A DNA stretch of 64,000 bases from Ignavibacteriales bacterium. GTDB lineage: Bacteria; Bacteroidota; Ignavibacteria; Ignavibacteriales; Melioribacteraceae. Positions 56,322 to 64,000 of the stretch are shown in pieces. The translations under genes were made by a program, and so were the position numbers. Every line of letters starts with the position of its first letter. Position 1 is the first letter of the stretch. The notes beneath the pieces were generated by a model that searched no databases, was not told the origin of the DNA, and saw only the letters and a program-made list of their open reading frames with translations. The DNA lies in NCBI GenBank assembly GCA_021740915.1, contig JAIOYW010000008.1:1-64000 (forward strand). Direction: 5' to 3'.

Positions 56322-58631
56322 TTATTTTATATATAATAGTTTCAGCACTTTAAAGCCTCGTGTATCTTCCCCTTCGATTTTTGCTTTCAGAAAATAAACC
56401 CCGGTTGGCAAATTTCCGAGGTCAATTCTGAGATCATGTATCCCTGCACTGTAGGGGCTTTCGCCAACCTGAAGAACCTGTTCACCTAAAGTATTATAAA
56501 CACCAATGCTTACCGGGCTGCTATCCTTCAATTCAATTCTGATGTTTGTCTCAGAGTTAAATGGATTTGGGAAATTCGGATATAACACGTAATCTACCGG
56601 TTGATTATCTTCACTGACAGATTCGAAACCGGTAATAACTCCTCCGAAATCAGCGTATTTCTGATACTGATTAAAAAGCGAAGTGTAAACAGGTTTTTGT
56701 GTTGCTCTGTCCATAGAAATCAGCCCCATACTCTGATAGCCGCCCGGATGCTGGTGGGAATACCAATCGAACATACACCACCAGGTTGTCCCGCAAACAA
56801 ATCCATTTGAATTAAACCCTCCATCTTCGCGCATCGGATTGAAAAAACGGAAAGCATTAAAAGTCTCAGTAAAAACTGTGACCTGCTTACTAAGATTAGA
56901 CCCGTTTTCAGAAGACCAGTAGCCAAATTCAGTGTCAAGGATTGGCTTATTCGGGAAATAAGTATGAACTTTAATGAGAAACTGAAGAGTGCCTGCGTAA
57001 TAAGTGCTGCCGTGGAAAATGCCAAAATACATAGTCCATCCTGGTACATCAAGAACAGACTGGGTCGAATCGGAGGCTCCGGGATTATCCCCCGCGGAAG
57101 ACTGACTAATCAGCCTGTAATCATTATAATTCGTCCTCAGATCATTAACAATGTTCTGGTTGTATTTTAAACGGTTTGTCGTCTCCTTACACTCATTTGA
57201 GGTACTCCAGAAAAGTATTGATGCACGATTAAAATCCTTAAATACCATTTCGCGGAACATCTGATAATGAATGCGTCTCTGCTCCTGAATCTGCCATTCA
57301 AGTTCATTGTCAAACCACCAGACCGGGATCTCTTCCATAACCGCGAGTCCTAAACGATCAGCGATGAGGTAAGTATAGGGATGGTTGGGGTAATGTCCGG
57401 TTCTCAGGAAAAGAGAATTTGATTCTTTAATTTTCTGCAGATCCGAAAAAATAACATCATTAGGGAGGCTGCGGCCGTAATCCGGATGATCTTCATGTCT
57501 TGCGACTCCGGGCAGGAAAACATATTTGCCGTTCAGCACCAATTTGTCCCCGGCGGTTTCAACTTTCCTTATACCGAACTGATTATAAAATACATCAGTA
57601 ATATTATCGTCTGATTTTAAGGTGATTTTTATGATGTAAAGTTTGGGGTCAGAGGGAAACCATAATTCGGGAGAAGGTAAAACTAAGTTTCGCGATTGTT
57701 TCACGATTTGCTCTGCGGCTAATGATCCGCCGCTTAAAACTCCGCCGGTAACGTATTCGCCGGTAATATTGTGAACATACTCAGAATTTATATTGTCGCC
57801 TGTGAGATCTGCTTTGTAAATGTCATACTCAAGACTGTAGTCCTGTGAGATCAATTTGTTGGAATTTCGAATAATTACATCTAATTTCAGGTTTCCCGCA
57901 GTATCAAGAGGAACTATATCAGCTCTGGAAATATAAAGCGGATCATAGTATTCAAGAAATACATCGTGGATTATTCCCGCATAATTGAACCAATCGCACC
58001 GATAAAACGGAACAATATCTTTCCGCTTTCCCCATCCGATATTATCAACCCTTACGGCAATTACGTTAACAGAATCATTCAGAATTTCATCTGTAACATC
58101 AAAAGCGAAGGGGGTATAGCCGCCCTCGTGATACCCAATATAATTACCATTCAACCAGACATCTGCAATATAGTTTACTGCATAGAATTTCAGCAGGGCT
58201 GTTTTCCCCTCCATTCCCAGGGGTTTAATAAATTTATAACGGTACCATACACCACTTTCATAGTACTCAGGGACGGCAGGAAATGCATACAGGGCATTTT
58301 CAACACCTGGTATGCTTTTATCTTCCCAGGGAGAATCATCATAACCTATCTGATGAAATCCATCCGATTCAAGCTCCTGAATTACCGAGCCAGATCGTTC
58401 CGAAAGACTTAGATCATTATCAGCGGTAAACCGAAATTTTTTCCAGGTTCCGCTCAGATCTTGCATCGGACGCGATCCTTTTTCAAAGGACGGCAGAGGA
58501 ATGCCATTTTGAAACGCAACGGAATCACCGTTTATGCCCACAAACTCAAAGGTGGGTTTTAAGGTTCCATATTGAGCGTGTAAAACACTCATAAGAACAA
58601 ATGAAGCAATTATTAATTTATGCAGGAACAT
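56322..58631 (-). CDS. Type IX-secreted GH2 glycoside hydrolase
   Basis: A 769-residue exported glycoside hydrolase family 2 enzyme (beta-galactosidase/glucuronidase/mannosidase group). Order: signal peptide to LHAQ; sugar-binding jelly roll (LNGNYIGYHEGGYTPFAFD); an immunoglobulin-like domain; a TIM barrel. The acid/base is Glu480 in STSNECKE and the nucleophile is Glu568 in DTEFGYW. The end is a type IX sorting domain (YPNFPNPFNSETN, and a terminal GFKVLKLLYIK). Both catalytic glutamates are intact, so activity on a beta-glycoside is expected, with the sugar unknown. Confidence 0.92.
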   Translation of the reverse strand: MFLHKLIIASFVLMSVLHAQYGTLKPTFEFVGINGDSVAFQNGIPLPSFEKGSRPMQDLSGTWKKFRFTADNDLSLSERSGSVIQELESDGFHQIGYDDSPWEDKSIPGVENALYAFPAVPEYYESGVWYRYKFIKPLGMEGKTALLKFYAVNYIADVWLNGNYIGYHEGGYTPFAFDVTDEILNDSVNVIAVRVDNIGWGKRKDIVPFYRCDWFNYAGIIHDVFLEYYDPLYISRADIVPLDTAGNLKLDVIIRNSNKLISQDYSLEYDIYKADLTGDNINSEYVHNITGEYVTGGVLSGGSLAAEQIVKQSRNLVLPSPELWFPSDPKLYIIKITLKSDDNITDVFYNQFGIRKVETAGDKLVLNGKYVFLPGVARHEDHPDYGRSLPNDVIFSDLQKIKESNSLFLRTGHYPNHPYTYLIADRLGLAVMEEIPVWWFDNELEWQIQEQRRIHYQMFREMVFKDFNRASILFWSTSNECKETTNRLKYNQNIVNDLRTNYNDYRLISQSSAGDNPGASDSTQSVLDVPGWTMYFGIFHGSTYYAGTLQFLIKVHTYFPNKPILDTEFGYWSSENGSNLSKQVTVFTETFNAFRFFNPMREDGGFNSNGFVCGTTWWCMFDWYSHQHPGGYQSMGLISMDRATQKPVYTSLFNQYQKYADFGGVITGFESVSEDNQPVDYVLYPNFPNPFNSETNIRIELKDSSPVSIGVYNTLGEQVLQVGESPYSAGIHDLRIDLGNLPTGVYFLKAKIEGEDTRGFKVLKLLYIK

Positions 58632-58760
58632 GGATCGAATTCCCAGTAATGAAATGTCTTAATATTATGTCGAAAATTTTTCGAATTACACAAAACTAAA
58701 ATAATATAAAACAAACATCTCATATAGTAAGCAGTAGAAAAAGCCAGCCTGGCTTAATAA

Positions 58761-59369
58761 TTATCTTCTGTTTTCCTTCTCCATGTGCTCTCTGATCTTT
58801 TTTAATTCATTCAGTATTTCATGCCGGACATCAATTTCTTTATTATCATGGGCACCCGTATCAACTGCCTTCATAACAGTTTCGATTCTTAACCGGAGTT
58901 CTGCAAGAATTGAATCGTAATCTTTTATTCCATGCAGAATTCCCTCGAAACCGGAGACTGAATTCATATTCTGTCCGGCAGTTTGCACTCTGATGCTGCC
59001 AATACCAAGGATTCTGTCGAAAATCGTACGTTGTAGCATAAAATCAGTCACAGATTTAAAAGGTATGTTTTGTTCAATCTTTGTAATAAATCCTTTTTTT
59101 ATGATGATACGCTCATTTCCGATAATGTACTGCAAACTTTTTACCCAGAGGTAAAAGAGAGGTAAAACAATTATGCTTACAACAATCAAGACGAGTACCC
59201 ATAAAAAAAGAAAAATCTCAAGTACCACAAAAAAATGCACTTCCGGACTGAGGGAGGCAAGGGAGATAACTAAAACACCTGCGATAAGAATAAAGAAGAA
59301 TACGGTGAGATCGACATATAATCCTTTCTTAAAAAAGGATTTTTCGGGAAAAAGTACAAGATCCTTCAT
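58761..59369 (-). CDS. bPH2-domain (DUF304-like) membrane protein
   Basis: A 202-residue protein with two N-terminal hydrophobic segments (FFILIAGVLVISLASL and VLVLIVVSIIVLPLFYLWV), then a bacterial PH-like (bPH2) domain with ERIIIKKGFITKIEQNIPFK and VQTAGQN, the typical pattern after the second helix. A charged tail ends in NELKKIREHMEKENRR. Proteins of this YdbS/YdbT type stabilise the envelope in ways still unclear. It lies 2 bp after a four-helix membrane gene and is last in the glnE operon. Confidence 0.85.
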   Translation of the reverse strand: MKDLVLFPEKSFFKKGLYVDLTVFFFILIAGVLVISLASLSPEVHFFVVLEIFLFLWVLVLIVVSIIVLPLFYLWVKSLQYIIGNERIIIKKGFITKIEQNIPFKSVTDFMLQRTIFDRILGIGSIRVQTAGQNMNSVSGFEGILHGIKDYDSILAELRLRIETVMKAVDTGAHDNKEIDVRHEILNELKKIREHMEKENRR

Positions 59370-59371
59370 TT

Positions 59372-59842
59372 TTAACTCCTTAATAATTCGTTAATAAAAG
59401 ATTTATCCTTTACTTTAAATTCCTTCTCAAAAAAAAGAGCAGTTGGCCTGTAAGCCAGCATTAACAGCGTTACAAGCACATAAATAACAATTATCATGTA
59501 AGATCCTGTTGCCCATACAAAGGTGCCATTTATTACTCCAAGTATAAAATAAACAATGATCCTGTAAATTGTTAGAAAATTAAATGTCTTTAATTTCGTG
59601 AGATTATCGGAATTGATAAAATTGCGGATTTTGTAGTTGCTGAAAATTCTCTGATAAGTGATTGCCGCCATATTTATTAACATAATCACAATTTTCATAA
59701 TGTTGGCAGGTGTTTCGTTTTCCTGCATTAAGTGATACCTTTTTGCCGCCAGCAGGAAAAGTCCGGCAAAAAATAAAAACACAAAGGATGCGAAGAAAAT
59801 GCGTTCATTACTATGAAAAATTTTTATGTGTTTGTCTTCCAT
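59372..59842 (-). CDS. Small polytopic membrane protein
   Basis: A 156-residue membrane protein with four hydrophobic segments (about 17-33, 47-62, 92-108 and 112-130). I recognise no family motif. It begins directly after the DUF2723 stop and ends 2 bp before the bPH2 gene, so it is translated in the same operon. A role in envelope glycan synthesis with the DUF2723 protein is possible, but it rests only on position. Confidence 0.6.
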   Translation of the reverse strand: MEDKHIKIFHSNERIFFASFVFLFFAGLFLLAAKRYHLMQENETPANIMKIVIMLINMAAITYQRIFSNYKIRNFINSDNLTKLKTFNFLTIYRIIVYFILGVINGTFVWATGSYMIIVIYVLVTLLMLAYRPTALFFEKEFKVKDKSFINELLRS

Positions 59843-61777
59843 TTATTTGATTCCCATTAGTTCGGGATGCAGAGATTTCTCCGGGAAATATTCCTTAAGC
59901 CAGTCAATTATTTTTCGGGCATTATCAGTTTCTTCGTAGGCATTTTCATAAAGTGCACGGGAGGAAAACATTGAAAAAGTAAAAAGTTTTATGTTCTCGA
60001 TATATGAATCAGTTTTTGAAGGGATTCTAATTACAGGCAGTCCCGAAGTATATGGGATATAGTTAGAGTTATCAGGAACAACTTTATATAAAAAACCATA
60101 AGGAACAATTGAAAAACCGCCGGGCAACTGTAATTCGCCCTTTCTCATTTCATTATCAACAAGTTCCGGAGCAATGAAAATGTTTCTTGCTGTGATATTC
60201 GAACTTATGAGATTTGTCATGATAGCGCGATAGTATTTTTCAAGAATTCCGGGATTATAATTATCTCCTCTTTCAAAAGGTTTCAGAGCCTCAAGAAACA
60301 GTTTTTTTTCTTTGATTATACCTCTCATTACATCAGGGTAACTGTTGCTGAGCTGAGTAAAATACCATGAACGCCGTAACAGCTCTTTATCAATAATAAC
60401 AACATCCTCTCTGATATTTTCAACATTTTGCAGATAATATGCCGGTGAGATAAAGTAATCCCACTGATATGTTAAAACAATTGAATTCTGAGGTAAGGAA
60501 GCAAGAATGGATTTGGTGTAATCCTCAAATATATATACTTCGGATCTGTCTGCTTTTGAAAAATTTATCACTAAAGGAGTTATAACAAAAATTAATGAAA
60601 ATGTGAAAAATTGAGATTGTCTGCCGCTATCTTTTATTAATTCAAAAATGAAGAACAAACCCCAGAAGGCAAAATATGTAAGGGAAATAAAACTTAAAAG
60701 GAAATAGGAGTCGATGTCGTGAATATCGTAATTTATTGAATAAAATACTGTGACCAGAAGGTTGATCAGCACAAAGACAGAAATTGATTTTTGAACTCTG
60801 AATGCTTTGAAAAAGCCCAAAACAACAGGGATAATTCCAATATATCCAAATTCCAGGGGGAGCCTCGATAAAAAATACCATAGTTGCTTAAATGCTGCAT
60901 CAAGTGAGGAAAACATCCAGACCTGGTACTGTTTTCCTGAAACATGGCGAAAAATTCTTTCGAAATCAACAGGGTTTCCCCAGTTCAAAGCAGGATTTGC
61001 CGATGCTGTAATAGGCAGATAAAGGTAGAATAATAGCATCAGCAGAAATCCCGGGATTCCTGAAATAATCAGCCGTTTTATCGAAGAACCTGTAATCCCG
61101 GTCTTTTTCAGATATAGAAACACAATGCCGGGAAAAATGAGTATTGTTGTCAGGTGGTTGGCGAAGGAAAGCCCCATAATCAAAAAAACAAGCACCCAGT
61201 CATTATTAATAAATTTCGTTTTTACTTCACTGGAAAAATAAGCGCGAACTGAAAAGAACAGGATTGTATTCAGTAATAGAAAATGAAGAGAATAAACTTC
61301 TATTGAAGTACTCTGGCGCCATACAGTGAGACTGAATGCCAGCATCCCGGAAGCAGCTATGAACAGCAAAGAAATAACATCCAAACCTGGTAATTGGTGA
61401 TTTTTTACTGCGGCAGGTTTCTTTTTAGCGGGTTTTTTTACTTTTCCGTTCTGTGCGATAGTATCTTCAGAAATACTCCCCCGGTATATTCTTAAAAGAG
61501 TTACATAGAAAAAAATTATCCCGCCAAGCGTATAAATCATTGCCTGAATATTGCCTAATGTAATTGTTCTGACTGGAAAAGGAAGTTTTGTAAACAGATG
61601 TCCTATCAGGGTAAAAAGTGGATAACCGGAAGGGTGTGCAATCCCGGGTAAAAACTGAACTGCAGCAAGTTCTCCGGAGTCGATCTCAACGAGTGAAGGA
61701 GCGAGTGTTAGTGAGTAAACGAACGCAGCAACGAAGAAGAAAAAGTATGGCAGATACTTGATAAATATATTTCTCAT
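59843..61777 (-). CDS. DUF2723 family membrane glycosyltransferase-like protein
   Basis: A 644-residue membrane protein with about ten hydrophobic segments followed by a C-terminal soluble part. DUF2723 proteins resemble protein O-mannosyltransferases (GT-C fold): the first loop has SLVEIDSGELAAVQFLPGIA, with the conserved acidic-D/GE pattern (Asp33) and AHPSGYPLFTLIGHLF, which in GT-C enzymes form the lipid-linked sugar site. A lysine-rich loop is near residue 115. The start overlaps the end of glnE by 4 bp. It probably glycosylates exported proteins or lipids; the acceptor is unknown. Confidence 0.85.
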   Translation of the reverse strand: MRNIFIKYLPYFFFFVAAFVYSLTLAPSLVEIDSGELAAVQFLPGIAHPSGYPLFTLIGHLFTKLPFPVRTITLGNIQAMIYTLGGIIFFYVTLLRIYRGSISEDTIAQNGKVKKPAKKKPAAVKNHQLPGLDVISLLFIAASGMLAFSLTVWRQSTSIEVYSLHFLLLNTILFFSVRAYFSSEVKTKFINNDWVLVFLIMGLSFANHLTTILIFPGIVFLYLKKTGITGSSIKRLIISGIPGFLLMLLFYLYLPITASANPALNWGNPVDFERIFRHVSGKQYQVWMFSSLDAAFKQLWYFLSRLPLEFGYIGIIPVVLGFFKAFRVQKSISVFVLINLLVTVFYSINYDIHDIDSYFLLSFISLTYFAFWGLFFIFELIKDSGRQSQFFTFSLIFVITPLVINFSKADRSEVYIFEDYTKSILASLPQNSIVLTYQWDYFISPAYYLQNVENIREDVVIIDKELLRRSWYFTQLSNSYPDVMRGIIKEKKLFLEALKPFERGDNYNPGILEKYYRAIMTNLISSNITARNIFIAPELVDNEMRKGELQLPGGFSIVPYGFLYKVVPDNSNYIPYTSGLPVIRIPSKTDSYIENIKLFTFSMFSSRALYENAYEETDNARKIIDWLKEYFPEKSLHPELMGIK

Positions 61778-64000
61778 AGGTTAATAATTTCGTCAAAAAT
61801 TCTGAGATTCTGTTTAAAAATACTATTTAATTCTGAATCAAAATAGTTGCTATCCCTGTAGCCAAGGAGATTGCACAGTTTTTGCTTTTTTTCTGCATCA
61901 GAAGGAATAATAGAATTTGACACATTATAAAGATTCTGCAGAGTAATTTCTATTTTTTTAATAAATGAATGTGCTTTTAAAAGATGATCGGATTCTGCTT
62001 TTTTAAGTAGTGACGCCTTATTAATATACGACAACTTGTCCTCGAAATCGGTTTCGGGTAAAACACCTGTGTCTTTTACTGAACGAAAAATGAGGTAATC
62101 CATTGTAAAATCAATAGTTATCAGCGCACCCCGGTGTTTTTTCAGGTTAATAACAGAAGTATAGCTATTTGGCGGGGAGATAAGTTTTTTGAGCATTGTT
62201 TTCATTTCATCTCTAATTGAGACGATATCTGTTTTGCTGATTTTATCAAGTAATATTTTTCGGATTTCCGCATACAAATTTTTGTCGCCTGCAATATACC
62301 GCAATTTCAATAGCGCCTGGAACTCCCAGACCCTTGCCCGATTACAAATATATTCTTCAAAATAGTTAATATCCGGGGTAATCAATGCTCCACCGCCTTC
62401 AGGTCTTAACCGGAGATCGATTTCTTTCCCCTGAAATATTTTTTTTGCTTCCGAAATTAGATCGATGGAATATTCCTGGATTTTTGAACCGGTGCCTGCA
62501 TTTTGTGACAAAAAAAACAAGTCTATATCAGAACCAAACGTCATTAATTTGGAGCCATAGCTTCCAAGACCACCCACCAAAAAATTGCAATGGCAGTTAG
62601 AATTTGCTATGATTTTGGAAATTCCGCTGTCAATGTATCCTGCAAGCATTTTCGAAACATTTGCAGAATCAATTAATCCGAGTGCCGCTTGGATGCTTAA
62701 TATGAATTCCCATTGCTTTTGAGAAAAATTATCATAAAAATCATAAAGATTCTTAATAAAAACTTCGCGGCTGAGAAATAATTCAGCATTCGATGGCTCG
62801 GTTATTAAAGCATCTATGCTTTTCTGAGAAATTTCAGCAAGCCGTAAAAAATCCTCAAAATACTTTTGATTACTAAACTCACTGTACCAGATTGATGTTA
62901 ATTTTGAGTTCTGAATTACCCTGGCGAAATTATCCAGAATTAAATCCGGGCTGGCTGAAGAATTTAATTGTTTTAATAAAACCCCTTCAATTTTATTAAA
63001 AACATTTATTGTTCTGGTGTCAAACGCCTTATTCCCCATAAGTCCGACACCACTTTTTAGAAACTGGTAATTTTTGAGCGCTCTGTTTCGGTCCCGGAAT
63101 TTAATGCTGTCAGTTGTAGTGTCGCTTTCGTCATTAGTTATTCCAGGTTCTACAATTGAAAGATAAATTTTCCTGACAGCATGACGAATGCGTGTTAATT
63201 CGTTCTCGAAAGACTCTTTATCCGGGAAGCCCATGAAGCGGCCAATTTTATGCGGAATTTCACCCTCTTTTGGGATTGTATGTGTCTGTGTATCGTTCAT
63301 TAACTGAAGGTAATGTTCTATTTTCCGGAAGAAAATGTAAGAGTTTTTATAGGTTTCAGCTTCTTCTGCGGAAAGCAAATCATTTTCTTTTAGAGCCGAA
63401 ATTGCAACAAGGGAGTTTCCGGTCTTGAGACTGGGCTCTCTTCCTCCATTCAAAAGTTGTAATGCCTGAATAGAAAATTCGATATCCCTTATGCCGCCGG
63501 AAAAATGTTTTACGTCATATTCATCGCCCACGCGTCTCTCTATTGCCGCCTTCATTTTTTTTACTTGCAGCAACGGAGAACTGCTGAAGGTCGCCGGAAA
63601 AATAAAAGACTGGATATAATTGGTAAAATTTAAGTACAAATTATGATCACCACCGATATAGGAAAGTTTTAAAAGCATTTGTCTTTCCCAGTCTTCTCCC
63701 TTTGTTTCGTAATATCTAATTGTGTCTGAATAAGTTCTCGCCAATGGAGAATGTTTTCCATCCGGGCGAAGTCGGAAATCGACTCGATACAAAAAACCAT
63801 TTGGTGTAAGTTCGGTAGCGTAGCGTATGAATAAGAGAACAGTATCGTTCAGCAATTCAAAGTATTGTCGGTAATTTGCTTCTGGGATAATGTTGTTTTC
63901 ATCGAAGAATAATATAAAATCGGCGTCTGAACTATAATTTATCTCATCTCCCCCAAGTTTGCCCAAACCACAGAGGGTATATCTGTTGATAAGGTTTTCA
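61774..64000 (-). CDS. glnE: Glutamine synthetase adenylyltransferase (5'-truncated)
   Basis: The frame is open to the window edge, so the start is missing; at least 742 residues are visible. GlnE adenylylates and deadenylylates glutamine synthetase to match nitrogen supply. Two nucleotidyltransferase domains are present: the first begins GLGKLGGDEINYSSDADFIL near the edge, the second is GLGSYGSKLMTFGSDIDLFF. An in-frame TTG at 63966 falls inside the first motif and is not the start. It is the first visible gene of glnE-DUF2723-membrane protein-bPH2. The PII gene is not in view. Confidence 0.93.
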   Translation of the reverse strand, partial: ENLINRYTLCGLGKLGGDEINYSSDADFILFFDENNIIPEANYRQYFELLNDTVLLFIRYATELTPNGFLYRVDFRLRPDGKHSPLARTYSDTIRYYETKGEDWERQMLLKLSYIGGDHNLYLNFTNYIQSFIFPATFSSSPLLQVKKMKAAIERRVGDEYDVKHFSGGIRDIEFSIQALQLLNGGREPSLKTGNSLVAISALKENDLLSAEEAETYKNSYIFFRKIEHYLQLMNDTQTHTIPKEGEIPHKIGRFMGFPDKESFENELTRIRHAVRKIYLSIVEPGITNDESDTTTDSIKFRDRNRALKNYQFLKSGVGLMGNKAFDTRTINVFNKIEGVLLKQLNSSASPDLILDNFARVIQNSKLTSIWYSEFSNQKYFEDFLRLAEISQKSIDALITEPSNAELFLSREVFIKNLYDFYDNFSQKQWEFILSIQAALGLIDSANVSKMLAGYIDSGISKIIANSNCHCNFLVGGLGSYGSKLMTFGSDIDLFFLSQNAGTGSKIQEYSIDLISEAKKIFQGKEIDLRLRPEGGGALITPDINYFEEYICNRARVWEFQALLKLRYIAGDKNLYAEIRKILLDKISKTDIVSIRDEMKTMLKKLISPPNSYTSVINLKKHRGALITIDFTMDYLIFRSVKDTGVLPETDFEDKLSYINKASLLKKAESDHLLKAHSFIKKIEITLQNLYNVSNSIIPSDAEKKQKLCNLLGYRDSNYFDSELNSIFKQNLRIFDEIINL

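Noticed and set aside
1-64000. tRNA genes, CRISPR arrays, insertion sequences, phage genes
   Set aside because: None was recognised. No cloverleaf, repeat-spacer array, transposase or integrase motif was seen in the genes or gaps.

Overview
The window looks like chromosome of a member of the Ignavibacteria or a close relative in the Bacteroidota/Chlorobiota group. This is inferred from four things. Two secreted enzymes end in type IX secretion (Por) sorting domains of the YPNPFNP type. There are many short-signal lipoproteins. Intergenic DNA is AT-rich with few strong Shine-Dalgarno sites and several TTG/GTG starts. There are also RsbU-type phosphatases and an EFR1-type ferredoxin protein. 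No tRNA, rRNA, CRISPR array or insertion sequence was seen. Coding density is high and most genes are ordinary housekeeping or envelope genes.

Layout. Positions 1-3430 hold the end of an operon with a 5'-truncated FAD/NAD(P)-binding protein, a GNAT acetyltransferase and an argininosuccinate-lyase-like enzyme with a changed catalytic residue; it may be the tail of a small biosynthetic cluster. Positions 3815-5994 carry an AmgK-like sugar kinase fused to a RapZ C-terminal domain, overlapping a MurU-like nucleotidyltransferase (probable cell-wall sugar recycling). Then come ppk2, a lipoprotein, a saccharopine dehydrogenase family protein, an exported ADP-ribosylglycohydrolase, an unlisted 59-residue membrane protein and gatB. 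A riboflavin operon (ribE-ribBA-ribH) lies at 15444-13075. It is followed by a zinc-ribbon protein, a phosphohexomutase, yidD, topA, pyrE, two lipoproteins, a YihY/BrkB protein and purL.

Positions 26205-36128 carry a membrane RsbU-type phosphatase, a beta-class DNA methyltransferase followed by what looks like the stump of a restriction endonuclease, a CocE-type hydrolase, an RMD1/DUF155 protein, an EamA transporter, a GNAT, an MscS channel and a membrane HExxH protein. Positions 36208-45010 carry an SpmA/SpmB-type fusion, an eight-haem cytochrome of the hydroxylamine-oxidoreductase type, a GNAT, a GH9-CE4 fusion, a GAF/SpoIIE phosphatase and another GNAT.

Positions 50157-45154 form a compact five-gene operon: LolA-like periplasmic protein, two FtsX-type permeases, an ABC ATPase and an outer-membrane barrel. 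Together these could make a trans-envelope lipid or lipoprotein route. The right end carries two large type IX-secreted proteins (a hydrolase and a GH2 enzyme), a beta-trefoil protein, an EFR1 protein and an operon glnE-DUF2723-membrane protein-bPH2. glnE runs off the window.

The items I rate most worth following are the FAD/GNAT/lyase cassette, the kinase-RapZ fusion, the Lol-like operon, the octahaem cytochrome, and three places where the sequence shows translated-looking DNA outside canonical ORFs: the methyltransferase N-terminus, the zinc-protein N-terminus and the endonuclease stump.
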